Below, one piece after another: positions 24,942 to 33,221 of a stretch of 64,000 nucleotides of DNA (positions within the stretch are counted from its first letter, which is position 1; each line of letters opens with the position of its first letter). Source of the stretch: Dactylosporangium aurantiacum (GTDB lineage: Bacteria; Actinomycetota; Actinomycetes; Mycobacteriales; Micromonosporaceae); the NCBI RefSeq assembly GCF_000716715.1, contig NZ_JNYJ01000045.1, positions 7,293 through 71,292 of the forward strand. The letters run 5' to 3'. A program made the position numbers and the translations under genes. The notes beneath the pieces were generated by a model. That model was not told where the DNA came from, searched no databases, and saw nothing but the letters and a program-made list of their open reading frames with translations.

Positions 24942-25328
24942 CTACAGCTCCACGGCGTACGACCCGTCGCCGAACGGCCCGAAGCCCGCCTTCTCCAGCA
25001 GTTCCGCGCCGTGCGCCAGAGGCGCCGCGACGAGCGTACGTGCCGGACCGGCCCGCAGGGCGTCCACCAACGAGATCAGCACCTGAACGGCGAGGTCGGT
25101 GCGTCCGCCCGGTGCCACGAGTCCGACCAGTCGGACGATGGTTTCCCCCGGTCGGACGGCAGCGAGCGCGGCCGCCGGCTGTTCGTCCCCGTCCGCCGGG
25201 TCGATGAGCTCCCACCACTCGAGCCCGTCGAACAGGAACTCGTCGACGACGGAGACGCCGAGCGCGTGCCGGGTCACGGCGCGCCGCCCGGCCGGCACCC
25301 GCCGTACCAGCCGCATGTCTTCTGCCAC
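24942..25328 (-). CDS. hypothetical protein with GNAT-like C-terminal pattern
   Basis: 128 residues starting at GTG 25328, or ATG 25316. The first half (RRAVTRHALGVSVVDEFLFD, WWELIDPADGDEQPAAALAA) and the end (LLEKAGFGPFGDGSYAVEL, resembling the closing strand of N-acetyltransferases) suggest a GNAT-like fold, but no acetyl-CoA loop is seen, so enzymatic activity is doubtful. The stop lies 41 nt before the proposed SARP start on the same strand; it is probably co-transcribed with the regulator. Confidence 0.55.
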   Translation of the reverse strand: MAEDMRLVRRVPAGRRAVTRHALGVSVVDEFLFDGLEWWELIDPADGDEQPAAALAAVRPGETIVRLVGLVAPGGRTDLAVQVLISLVDALRAGPARTLVAAPLAHGAELLEKAGFGPFGDGSYAVEL

Positions 25329-25566
25329 CGCCCCAGCAAACCCGGCCCGACTTGCAAACGACTTGCCGCGCCGCCCGGCCGCACCGCGACTGTGCGGTAC
25401 GCCACGTGTCGCTTGGGACGGTCGCCGGCGTGACGCGTGACGAGTTGGTCACACTGCCTGGGCAAGCCGCCGGTCTGGAAGGGCCGTCCGCGGTAATCGC
25501 CGCTTTCCCGGCGCCGCGGCGGCCCGGGCGATAGCGTGGAACGGGCCTGGGGGCGACGCGGCAGGG

Positions 25567-26538
25567 GTGACACGCGTGCCGAAACCGATCGCGGCCGCAC
25601 TGCGCCGGCAGTTCGCCTGGCTCGTCGTCGTGCTGCTGGGCGTGGCCGCGGCCCGCTTCCTCGCCGGCCACTCCCTCGCCGACGCGCACGACGGTCAGCT
25701 GCGCCGCATCGCCGACACGCAGCGCGCAAACCAGCGGCTGCTGCAGGACCTCACCGACGTCGAGACCGGCGTACGCGGCTACCAGCTGACGGGCGACCCG
25801 GCGTTCCTGGGGCCGTTCCACGCCGGCGCGTCGGACTACCCCGCCGCCCGTGACGCGGCGCTGCGCGCGGCCCCCGACGACCACACCAGGGTCCTCGTCC
25901 GCGACCAGGACCAGGCGGCGCAGCGGTGGCTGGCGCAGGTGGCACTGCCGATCAGCGCCCTGCCGCCGGGGCACCCGGGCCTCGAGGCGGACCGCAGCGC
26001 CCGCGGCCGGGAGCTGTTCGACGAGGTGCGCGCCGCGAACGCCGCCGTGGCCGGCGCGGTCGACCGGGCGCAGACGGCGGCGACCGCGGCCCACCGCACC
26101 GCCGGCACCGTCCTCGAGGCCGCCCTGGCCCTGCTGGCGCTGCTCTCGGTGCTGGTGGCGGTGCGGGTGTACCGGTCCGCGGCCCGGCTGCTGGCGGCGG
26201 AGGCGCGGGCGGTCGAGCAGATCATCGACGGCCTCGGGTGTGCCGTGCTCGTGTGCGACGCCGGCGGGCGCGTCGTGCACCGCAACGGGGTGCGGTTCGC
26301 GGGCCTGGACCCGTTCGGCGACGCCGGCGGGCATCCGGTCGAGCGGGCGCTGGGCGGCGAGGTCGTCGTCGGTCAGGAGGTGCCGCTCGCCCCGGCGCGG
26401 GCGGGCGCCGGCCCGCCGGTGCCGGTGGACGCGCGGGTGCTGGTCGACGCGCGCCCGCTGACCGACGGCTCCGGCAGGGTCGCCGGGGCGGTGGCCACCG
26501 CCGTCGCCGGCCCGGCGTCCGGGCCGCGGGTGGCGTGA
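25567..26538 (+). CDS. CHASE3 sensor protein without output domain
   Basis: 323 residues (GTG 25567; GTG 25576 is better spaced from AGGGG and equally likely). TM helix 1 (about 17-33), a CHASE3 extracytoplasmic sensor with the signature TDVETGVRGYQLTGDPAFL, TM helix 2 (LALLALLSVLVAVRVY), then a short PAS-like segment (EQIIDGLGCAVLVCDAGGRVVHRN) and a Val/Ala-rich end. CHASE3 normally feeds a kinase, cyclase or GGDEF module; none is encoded here. A 35-bp tandem repeat lies across its stop codon, so the output part may have been lost. Confidence 0.7.
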   Translation: MTRVPKPIAAALRRQFAWLVVVLLGVAAARFLAGHSLADAHDGQLRRIADTQRANQRLLQDLTDVETGVRGYQLTGDPAFLGPFHAGASDYPAARDAALRAAPDDHTRVLVRDQDQAAQRWLAQVALPISALPPGHPGLEADRSARGRELFDEVRAANAAVAGAVDRAQTAATAAHRTAGTVLEAALALLALLSVLVAVRVYRSAARLLAAEARAVEQIIDGLGCAVLVCDAGGRVVHRNGVRFAGLDPFGDAGGHPVERALGGEVVVGQEVPLAPARAGAGPPVPVDARVLVDARPLTDGSGRVAGAVATAVAGPASGPRVA

Positions 26539-26590
26539 CGGCGGGCGGGGTGGCCGGGCCGCGGACGGCGTGACGGCGGGCGGGGTGGCC
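26521..26590. repeat. 35-bp tandem duplication across a stop codon
   Basis: Two 35-bp copies, 26521-26555 and 26556-26590, differing at two bases (GT versus AC), plus a partial third start. Each holds GCGTGA; the first supplies the stop of the CHASE3 gene. Because 35 is not a multiple of three, the duplication would change the frame. Confidence 0.85.
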
Positions 26591-26614
26591 GGGCGGCGGG
26601 CCGGAGCGGCCAGG

Positions 26615-28252
26615 TCACGGGCGCACGGCGGCCCTGGCGGTCGTCGGGGTGTCGGCGGCAAGGGCGGCCTTGGCGAACTGGACGCACTCGTCGTACGTGT
26701 GCGCCGACAGCGCCTCGCGGACGGCCGGGATGCTGCGGGCCGCCATCGACAGGCTGCTGATCCCCAGCCCGACGAGCACGAGGGCGAAGTCGGGGTCGGC
26801 GGCCGCCTCGCCGCAGGCGCCGACCGGCTTGCCGGCCTCGCGGCCCGCGGCCGCGCACGCGGCGATCAGCGAGATGAGGGCGGGCTGCCAGGGGTCGAGC
26901 AGCTCGGCGAGGTCACCGCACATGCGGTCGGCGGCGAAGGTGTACTGGCTCAGGTCGTTGGTGCCGATGCTGAGGAAGTCGACGTCGCGCAGGACGGTCG
27001 GGGCGCGCAGCGCGGCGGCCGGGACCTCGATCATGACGCCGGCGGTGCGCAGGCCGTGCTCGCGGCAGGCGGCGGCGAACGCGGCGGCCTCGGCGGCGGT
27101 CGCCACCATGGGTGCCATCACCCACACGTCGGCCTCGGCGGAGGCGGCCGCGGCGGCGATCGCCGACAGCTGGGTGTCCAGGACCGACGGCATGGCGCGG
27201 GCGACGCGCAGGCCGCGGATGCCGAGGGCGGGGTTCGGCTCGCCGGCCAGGCGCAGGAACGGCAGTGGCTTGTCGGCGCCGGCGTCGAGGGTGCGCACGA
27301 CGACCTTGCGGCCGGGCAGGGCGGCGAAGACCTGCCCGTACGCGGTCACCTGCTCCTCGAACGACGGCGGCTCGGTGCGGTCGAGGTACAGCAGCTCGGT
27401 GCGGAACAGGCCGACGCCCTCGACGTCGGCCGGCAGGTCGCGGGCCGAGCCGATGTTGGCCAGCAGCGCCACCGGGTGGCCGTCGGCGGTGGCGCCGGGG
27501 CCGGAGGAGGCGGCGCGGCGGTCCAGCAACGCCCGCTGCGCCTCGTTGACCGATTGCACCGACGCGTCGGAGATGCCGGTGCGCACCGTGCCGGACGAGC
27601 CGTCGAGGCTCACCCGTACGCCGTCCGCGACGTCCATGACGGCGGCGCAGCGCACCACGGCGGGGATGCCGAGGGTCCGGGCCAGGATGGCGGTGTGGCT
27701 GGTCGGCCCGCCCTCCTCGGTGATCAGGCCCAGCACGACGGCGGGGTCGAGGCCGGCCGTGTCGGCCGGGGCCAGGTCCCGGGCGACGAGGACGAACGGG
27801 TGGCCGGGCGACGGCACCCCGGGCATCGGCAGGCCCAGGCACGCCGCGACCAGCCGGTCGCGCAGGTCGTCGAGGTCGCTGACCCGCTCGGCGAGGTATC
27901 CCCCGGCCGCCTCGAACGCCGCACGGTGCTCGGCGAGGGCGGCGGTGATCGCGTGCGGCGCGTCGGCGCCGCCGTCGACCGCCGTGTCGACGGCCTCCAG
28001 GAGCGTCTCGTCGGCGGCCATGAGCACCTGGGCGCGCAGGACCTCCGCGGCGGTGGCGTCCGCGGCCGCGTCGGCGCGGCGGGTCAGCTCGGCGGTGACG
28101 GTGGTGACGGCCGCCCGGGCGCGGGAGCGCTCCGCGGCGATGTCGATGACCGGCGGCGCGGGCGGCAGCGGGGGCGGCGGGGCCAGCCGGTACACCGGCC
28201 CGGCGGCCCGTCCCGGGCTGACCCCGATCCCCCGCAGCTCGGACTCAGGCAT
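26615..28252 (-). CDS. ptsI: PTS enzyme I (phosphoenolpyruvate-protein phosphotransferase)
   Basis: 545 residues. The swivel domain carries the phospho-accepting His186 in EEGGPTSHTAILAR. The PEP-binding barrel shows VGLFRTELLYLDR, RTLDAGADKPLPFL, DFLSIGTNDLSQYTFAADR and ACGEAAADP with the active-site Cys. It moves phosphate from PEP to HPr. ATG 28252 overlaps the end of the HPr gene by 8 nt, indicating coupled translation. It is somewhat shorter than the 570-residue norm, with a Pro-rich N-terminal stretch. It is the last gene of the polyol PTS operon and converges with the CHASE3 gene. Confidence 0.93.
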   Translation of the reverse strand: MPESELRGIGVSPGRAAGPVYRLAPPPPLPPAPPVIDIAAERSRARAAVTTVTAELTRRADAAADATAAEVLRAQVLMAADETLLEAVDTAVDGGADAPHAITAALAEHRAAFEAAGGYLAERVSDLDDLRDRLVAACLGLPMPGVPSPGHPFVLVARDLAPADTAGLDPAVVLGLITEEGGPTSHTAILARTLGIPAVVRCAAVMDVADGVRVSLDGSSGTVRTGISDASVQSVNEAQRALLDRRAASSGPGATADGHPVALLANIGSARDLPADVEGVGLFRTELLYLDRTEPPSFEEQVTAYGQVFAALPGRKVVVRTLDAGADKPLPFLRLAGEPNPALGIRGLRVARAMPSVLDTQLSAIAAAAASAEADVWVMAPMVATAAEAAAFAAACREHGLRTAGVMIEVPAAALRAPTVLRDVDFLSIGTNDLSQYTFAADRMCGDLAELLDPWQPALISLIAACAAAGREAGKPVGACGEAAADPDFALVLVGLGISSLSMAARSIPAVREALSAHTYDECVQFAKAALAADTPTTARAAVRP

Positions 28253-28520
28253 CTTCGGCGTCCAGGTCCCGCTCCAGGAGCGCGGCGAGGGTGTCGACGG
28301 CGTCCTGGGCACCGTCGCCGTCGGCCTCCAGGGTCACCTCGGTGCCCTTCTTCGCGCCGAGCGACAGCACGGACAGCATGCTGCGGGCCGGCACCGGCTT
28401 CTTCTCGCCGGTACGGATGGTGACCTGCACCGGCTGCTCGGCGGCCGCGGCGACGAACAGCGCGGCGGGGCGCGCGTGCAGGCCGCTGGCGGAGCCGACG
28501 GCGACGGTCCGGGTGGGCAT
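28245..28520 (-). CDS. ptsH: PTS phosphocarrier HPr
   Basis: 91 residues: the phosphorylatable His15 in ASGLHARPAALF, and the regulatory-loop region ARSMLSVLSLGAKKGTEV. It carries phosphate from EI to EIIA. It lies between the dehydrogenase (9-nt gap) and EI (8-nt overlap). Having HPr inside a sugar-specific operon suggests a dedicated phosphate relay. Confidence 0.92.
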   Translation of the reverse strand: MPTRTVAVGSASGLHARPAALFVAAAAEQPVQVTIRTGEKKPVPARSMLSVLSLGAKKGTEVTLEADGDGAQDAVDTLAALLERDLDAEDA

Positions 28521-28529
28521 CGCGACCTC

Positions 28530-29570
28530 CTACGGTTCGATGGTGACCTTGATCGCCTCGCCGCGGGCCACGATGCCGAAGGCGTCGCGGACGTCGGCGA
28601 GGGGCAGGCGGTGGGTGATGAGGTCCGCGACGGGGACGGCGCCGGATGCGATCAGCCGCAGCGCCTCCTTGTTGTGGGCCGGGCTGGAGCCGTTGGCGCC
28701 GACGATGGTGAGCTCCCGGTAGTGCACGACGTTGGCGTCGACGGACACCACCGGCTTGTCCTTCGGCAGGCCGCCGAAGAAGCTGATTCTGCCCTGCCGG
28801 GCGGTCATCTGCAGCGCCTGCTCCTGCGCCGCGCCGGACGCGGCGGCGGTGATGACGACGTCGGCGCCGCGGCCCTCGGTGAGCTTCATGACGGCGTCGA
28901 CGACGTCGGTCTCCGCGCCGCAGATCGCGGCGTCGGGGTTGACCAGGCCGGCGGCGAGGTCGAGGCGCTCGCGGTTGAGGTCGACGAGGAACACGCGGGC
29001 GGCGCCGCGGGCCCGGGCGAGCCGCACGTGCAGGCAGCCGATCGGGCCGGAGCCGATTACGACCACGTCGTCGCCGTCGCCGACGCGGGCCAGGTTCTGG
29101 CCGTTGAGGACGCAGGCGAGGGGCTCGGCGACGGACGCCTCGGCGTAGCTGACGCCGTCGGGGATGCGGTTGAGGCCGTCGACGTCCAGCACGTTGTGCG
29201 GCACGATCATGTACTCGGCGAAGCCGCCGTCGAAGTGGTACCCCATCGACACCTGGTTGGGGCAGACGGTCATCCGGCCGCGGGTGCACTCGCCGCAGCG
29301 CCCGCACGGGATCGCGGCGATCACCTGGACCCGGTCGCCGGCGGCCCAGCCGGCGACGTCGGTGCCGACCTCGACGATCTCGCCGGCGATCTCGTGGCCC
29401 ATGACCCGGGGCGGCACGATGTGGTGGTGACCGTGGTTGAAGATCTTCACGTCGGTGCCGCAGGTGGAGCAGGCCCGGACGCGGATCTTCACGTCGGCGG
29501 GGCCCGGCGCCGGCTCCGGGGCGTCCTCGATGCGCACGTCGCCGGGGGCGTGGAACGTCAGTACTTTCAC
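28530..29570 (-). CDS. zinc-dependent MDR-family polyol(-phosphate) dehydrogenase
   Basis: 346 residues. Catalytic zinc ligands fall in RACSTCGTDVKI and RVMGHEIAGEI; the structural zinc site is CGRCGECTRGRMTVC. The NAD(P) fold begins VVVIGSGPIGCLHVRLAR with a following acidic VDLNRERL, suggesting NAD. It resembles sorbitol and galactitol-1-phosphate dehydrogenases. Within a PTS operon it most likely oxidises the imported polyol phosphate to a ketose phosphate. It overlaps the IIA gene by 4 nt. It is not MtlD, which belongs to a different, zinc-free family. Confidence 0.88.
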   Translation of the reverse strand: MKVLTFHAPGDVRIEDAPEPAPGPADVKIRVRACSTCGTDVKIFNHGHHHIVPPRVMGHEIAGEIVEVGTDVAGWAAGDRVQVIAAIPCGRCGECTRGRMTVCPNQVSMGYHFDGGFAEYMIVPHNVLDVDGLNRIPDGVSYAEASVAEPLACVLNGQNLARVGDGDDVVVIGSGPIGCLHVRLARARGAARVFLVDLNRERLDLAAGLVNPDAAICGAETDVVDAVMKLTEGRGADVVITAAASGAAQEQALQMTARQGRISFFGGLPKDKPVVSVDANVVHYRELTIVGANGSSPAHNKEALRLIASGAVPVADLITHRLPLADVRDAFGIVARGEAIKVTIEP

Positions 29571-30010
29571 GTCTTCTCCAGGATGAGCAGGTCCAGCACG
29601 TCGGCGGGGTCGGTGGCGGCTCGCAGCCGCGCCGCCTGGTCGGGGTCCATCAGGATCTCGGCGAGGGAGGCGAGGATGTCGACGTGGCCGTCCCCGGCGG
29701 CGGCGATGGCGACGCAGACGCGCACGTCGGAGCCGTCCCAGTCGACGCCGTCGGGGAAGCGCAGCACCGCGAGGGCGTCGCGGCGCACGGACTCCTTGCT
29801 GTTGAGGGTGCCGTGCGGGATGGCGACGCCCTCCCCGACGTAGGTGGAGATGCTCCGCTCGCGGGCGAGCATCGCGTCCACGTACGCCGGGGCGACGGCG
29901 CCGACCTCGACGAGCACCTCGCCGCAGCGGCGGATCGCCTCGTCCCGCGATCCGGCCCGCTCGTGGAGCCGGATCGCGTCGCCGGTCAGCAGGTCAGCCA
30001 CTGAGCTCAC
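29567..30010 (-). CDS. PTS EIIA, mannitol/fructose family
   Basis: 147 residues. Phospho-accepting His66 in EGVAIPHGTLNSKESV, typical of the mannitol-fructose EIIA fold, with VRVCVAIAAAGDGHVDILASLAEIL. It passes phosphate from HPr to EIIB. It overlaps the IIB gene by 17 nt at its start and the dehydrogenase by 4 nt at its end. It exists as a separate polypeptide rather than fused to IIC. Confidence 0.9.
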   Translation of the reverse strand: MSSVADLLTGDAIRLHERAGSRDEAIRRCGEVLVEVGAVAPAYVDAMLARERSISTYVGEGVAIPHGTLNSKESVRRDALAVLRFPDGVDWDGSDVRVCVAIAAAGDGHVDILASLAEILMDPDQAARLRAATDPADVLDLLILEKT

Positions 30011-30302
30011 CGCCGCGCTGGACGGCGTTGACCACCTTCGTCACCGCGGGGTCGCCGATGAACACCTGGATGGGCACGATCACCTTGTCGGGGGCGCTGA
30101 CCCGGGCCCGGGCGGCGAGGCCCTGGTGGCAGATGACGACGTCCGCGTCGGACGGGATCTGGTTCACCGGGGTGTGCTCGACGGTGACGGCGCTCTTCGA
30201 CAGCTGCCGCCGCAGGGTGCTGGCGAGCATGACGCTGCTGCCCATGCCGGCGTCGCACGCGACGACGACCTTCTTGATCTCGGTGCCGTTGATGGTGGGC
30301 AT
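29994..30302 (-). CDS. PTS EIIB, mannitol type
   Basis: 102 residues. The phosphocysteine loop VVVACDAGMGSSVMLAS contains Cys16, followed by VTVEHTPVNQIPSDADVVIC. It takes phosphate from EIIA and gives it to the sugar as it passes through EIIC. It starts 6 nt after the IIC stop and overlaps IIA. Confidence 0.9.
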   Translation of the reverse strand: MPTINGTEIKKVVVACDAGMGSSVMLASTLRRQLSKSAVTVEHTPVNQIPSDADVVICHQGLAARARVSAPDKVIVPIQVFIGDPAVTKVVNAVQRGGELSG

Positions 30303-30308
30303 GAGCGC

Positions 30309-31430
30309 TCAGACCTCCTGGCGGGCCGGGGTGGGTGCGGTGTCGGCCTCGGCGGTGTCCCCGTCGGCGTCCTCGGTGGCCGGTGGCTCGCCGCGGCCGA
30401 AGCCCAGCAGCACCGAGGCGACGGCGAAGGTGACCGCCGCGGAGATGGCGATGCCGAGCAGCACGACGAAGTAGCCGCCCTTCGGGGTGACCGCCATGTA
30501 GGCGAAGATGCTGCCGGGTGCCGGGGTCGCGACGAGCCCGGCGCCGGTGATCATGAAGGTGCCGACGCCGGCCGCGCCACCGGCGATCATGGCGAGGATC
30601 AGCTTGGGCTTCATCAGCACGTACGGGAAGTAGATCTCGTGGATGCCGCCGAGGAACTGCACGATGATCGCGGCCGGGACGCTGGGGCGCAGCGCGCGGG
30701 GGCCGAAGAGCATGAACGCCAGCAGCAGGCCGAGGCCGGGGCCGGGGTTCGACTCGATCATGAACAGGATGGACTTGCCCTTTTCGGCGGCCTCGGCGAC
30801 GCCGAGCGGGCCGAGCACGCCGTGGTTGATGGCGTTGTTGAGGAACAGCACCTTCGCCGGCTCGACCAGCACCGAGGTCAGCGGCAGCAGGTCCTTGTCG
30901 ACCAGCCAGTCGACGCCGGAGCCGGCCCGCTTGGTGAGCCACTCCACGACCGGGCCGATGCCGTAGACGCCGCCGATGGCCATGGCGCCGCCGACGATGC
31001 CGGCGCTGAAGTTGTCGACCAGCATCTCGAAGCCGGGACGGATCCGGTTCTCCACCAGGCCGTCGAAGAGCTTGAGGAGGTACGCGGTGAGCGGGCCGAT
31101 GAGCATGGCGCCGAGGAACATCGGCACGTCGGCGCCGATGACGAGGCCCATGGTGGCGACGGCGCCGACGACCGCGCCGCGCTGGCCGTGCACGAGCCGG
31201 CCGCCGGTGTACCCGATGAGGACGGGCAGCAGCACGCTGATCATCGGGCCGACCAGCCCGGCGAGCTTCTCGTTGGGCAGCCAGCCGGTCGGGATGAACA
31301 GGGCGGTGATCAGCCCCCAGGCGATGAAGGCGCCGATGTTGGGCATGACCATGGCGGCCAGGTAGCCGCCCACGCGTTGCACGGAGGCCTTGAGGCCACC
31401 GCCTTGGACCTGCGGGGTGTAGGTCGACAC
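30309..31430 (-). CDS. PTS EIIC, mannitol-family membrane permease
   Basis: 373 residues from GTG 31430 (AAGGAG 7 nt upstream). It begins with the MtlA-like ASVQRVGGYLAAMVMPNIGAF. The conserved loop GGIHEIYFPYVLMKPKL includes the GI-x-E motif that binds substrate, and several more helices follow. The acidic tail (EDADGDTAEADTAPTPARQE) is not typical. It transports and phosphorylates a hexitol; mannitol is the family default, but the neighbouring zinc dehydrogenase leaves other polyols open. Confidence 0.9.
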   Translation of the reverse strand: MSTYTPQVQGGGLKASVQRVGGYLAAMVMPNIGAFIAWGLITALFIPTGWLPNEKLAGLVGPMISVLLPVLIGYTGGRLVHGQRGAVVGAVATMGLVIGADVPMFLGAMLIGPLTAYLLKLFDGLVENRIRPGFEMLVDNFSAGIVGGAMAIGGVYGIGPVVEWLTKRAGSGVDWLVDKDLLPLTSVLVEPAKVLFLNNAINHGVLGPLGVAEAAEKGKSILFMIESNPGPGLGLLLAFMLFGPRALRPSVPAAIIVQFLGGIHEIYFPYVLMKPKLILAMIAGGAAGVGTFMITGAGLVATPAPGSIFAYMAVTPKGGYFVVLLGIAISAAVTFAVASVLLGFGRGEPPATEDADGDTAEADTAPTPARQEV

Positions 31431-31441
31431 GGGGTTCTCCT

Positions 31442-32395
31442 TCAGGAGGGCGGGCCGGAGCGCAGCAGGGGGCGGAGCTGGTCCGGTCGGGGGTGGATGG
31501 CGACGTGGTGACGGATCAGGTCGGCGGGGCCGGGCATGCGGCTGCCGGGCAGGCTGACCGCGGCGGCGCCCCAGGCGAGGCCCTCGGCGAGCGCCGCCGC
31601 GCCGCGGGCACCGGCGGCGAGGAACCCGGCGAGCAGGGCGTCGCCGGCGCCGACGGTGCTGCGCGGGCGGGCCACCGGGCAGGTGCCGGTGACGACCCCG
31701 TCGGCGTCGACGAGGACCGCGCCGTCGGCGCCGAGGCTCGCCACCACCGTGCCGGCACCCCACGACCGCAGCTGCTGGCAGGCGTCGACGACGTCGCCGA
31801 GGGCGGTCAGGGGCACGCCGACGACCTCGGCGAGCTCGTCCCGGTTGGGCTTGAGCAGGGTCGCCCCGGCCAGGGCGGCCTCGCGCAGGGCGGGGCCGCT
31901 GGTGTCGACGGCGACCCGGATGCCGGCGGCGCGCAGGCGCCGGCACAGCTGGGCGTACGCGTCGTCGGGCAGCCCCGGCGGGACACTGCCGCACAGCACG
32001 ACCCAGTCGGCGCTGCCGGCGCGGGTCAGGACCCGGTCGGTGATCTCGTCGAACTCGGCCCGGAACATGGCCGGGCCGGGCTCGTTGACCTTGGTGACGG
32101 TGCCGTCGGGCTCGGCGAGGGTGATGTTGGAGCGGGTCCGGCCGGTGATCGGGACCGCGAGGACCTCGACCCCTTCGGCCTTGAGCAGGCGGACGAGCTG
32201 GCCGCCCTCGTCGCCGCCGCACGGCAGGACCGCCACGGACGGCACCCCGTTGGCCAGCAGCGCCCGGGAGACGTTGACGCCCTTGCCGCCCGGGTCGAGG
32301 TGGGCGGCGGTGGCGCGGATGACCTCGCCCCTGGTCAGCGCCTCGACCTCGACGGCGCGGTCGAGGCTCGGGTTCAAGGTGACGGTGACGATCAT
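31442..32395 (-). CDS. 1-phosphofructokinase-family (PfkB) sugar-phosphate kinase
   Basis: 317 residues. The family start MIVTVTLNPSLDRAVEVEAL leads to the substrate loop DPGGKGVNVSRALLANG, LCGSVPPGLP and the catalytic GAGDALLAGFLAAG with its Asp base. FruK/LacC-type enzymes phosphorylate fructose-1-P or tagatose-6-P to the bisphosphate. Here it would take the ketose phosphate made by the zinc dehydrogenase into glycolysis. It lies 11 nt upstream of IIC. Its start codon sits in one copy of a 17-bp direct repeat. Confidence 0.9.
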   Translation of the reverse strand: MIVTVTLNPSLDRAVEVEALTRGEVIRATAAHLDPGGKGVNVSRALLANGVPSVAVLPCGGDEGGQLVRLLKAEGVEVLAVPITGRTRSNITLAEPDGTVTKVNEPGPAMFRAEFDEITDRVLTRAGSADWVVLCGSVPPGLPDDAYAQLCRRLRAAGIRVAVDTSGPALREAALAGATLLKPNRDELAEVVGVPLTALGDVVDACQQLRSWGAGTVVASLGADGAVLVDADGVVTGTCPVARPRSTVGAGDALLAGFLAAGARGAAALAEGLAWGAAAVSLPGSRMPGPADLIRHHVAIHPRPDQLRPLLRSGPPS

Positions 32396-32467
32396 GCGCG
32401 GGTCACCCCCGCGCCCGTGGCCGTGCCCGCACGGCGGGCCGCCGGGCGGGTCATGCGCGGGTCACCC
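32392..32467. repeat. 17-bp direct repeat flanking the regulator-kinase gap
   Basis: TCATGCGCGGGTCACCC occurs at 32392-32408, covering the kinase start codon, and at 32451-32467, covering the stop and last codons of the GlpR-like gene. The copies are 59 bp apart. It probably reflects a local duplication of the gene end; a role in regulation is possible. Confidence 0.8.
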
Positions 32468-33212
32468 GCACGCCGGCGGCCTCCAGGTCGCCGACGAGGT
32501 CGCTGTCGGCGACCGTGTCGGTGATGAGCAGGTCCAGGTCGGCGAGCTCGCCGAAGCGGGCCAGGTAGTCGTTGCCGAGCTTGGTGTGGTCGGCGAGCAG
32601 GACCGTGCGCCGGGCGGCGCGGATCATCGCCCGCTTGACGGCGGCCTCGGCCGGGTCGGGGGTGGTCAGGCCGCGCTCGACGGAGATGCCGTTGGTGCCA
32701 ACGAACGCCACGTCGACGTACAGGTCGGCCAGCGGGCGCAGCGACCAGTCGTCGACGGTGGCGAGGGTCTTGCCGCGGACCCGGCCGCCGAGCAGCAGCA
32801 CGTTGAGGTTGGCGCGGATCCCGAGGGTGGTGGCGATGACCGGGGAGTTGACCACGACGGTCAGCTCGCGGTCGGCGGGCAGCAGCTGCGCCAGGCGGGC
32901 GGTGGTGGTGCCGGCGTCGAGGATGATCGCGCCCTCGTCGGGCACCTCGGCGAGCGCGACCTTGGCGATGCGCTCCTTCTCCTCGATGAGGACCGCGTCG
33001 CGGGCCGCCAGGGCGGGCTCGAACCCGATCCGCTCGACCGGGATCGCCCCGCCGTGCACCCGGCGCAGGACCCCGGCCCGTTCCAGCATGGTGAGGTCCC
33101 GGCGGATGGTCTCCGACGTCACGTTGAGCTCGTCGGCGAGGCCGGCGACCTCGACCCGGCCCTGCGCGCGGGCGATCCGGAGGATCTCCTGCTGCCGTTC
33201 TTCGGCGTACAT
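32451..33212 (-). CDS. DeoR/GlpR-family repressor of the PTS operon
   Basis: 253 residues. The N-terminal DeoR HTH is RQQEILRIARAQGRVEVAGL...LNVTSETIRRDLTMLERAGVLRRVHGGA, with the family motif of the recognition helix. The sensor domain contains IILDAGTTTARLAQLLP, FVGTNGIS and LLADHTKLG, the sugar-phosphate binding set. As the first gene of the operon, it most likely represses the operon until a sugar phosphate appears. Its promoter lies in an AT-rich segment (33225-33280) within the end of the upstream membrane gene. Confidence 0.9.
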   Translation of the reverse strand: MYAEERQQEILRIARAQGRVEVAGLADELNVTSETIRRDLTMLERAGVLRRVHGGAIPVERIGFEPALAARDAVLIEEKERIAKVALAEVPDEGAIILDAGTTTARLAQLLPADRELTVVVNSPVIATTLGIRANLNVLLLGGRVRGKTLATVDDWSLRPLADLYVDVAFVGTNGISVERGLTTPDPAEAAVKRAMIRAARRTVLLADHTKLGNDYLARFGELADLDLLITDTVADSDLVGDLEAAGVRVTRA

Positions 33213-33221
33213 CGTGTGGTT

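Noticed and set aside
24901..26661. Upstream continuation of the SARP frame to 26661
   Set aside because: It runs antisense through the CHASE3 gene and out of frame through the 24942-25328 gene, has no domain, and the SARP domain begins at 24900.
28530..29570. Mannitol-1-phosphate dehydrogenase (MtlD) call
   Set aside because: The protein has catalytic and structural zinc ligands of the MDR family, unlike MtlD.
26649..29843. 1,064-residue plus-strand open frame over the PTS genes
   Set aside because: Composition is Ser/Arg/Ala shadow; EI, HPr and dehydrogenase on the other strand are unmistakable.
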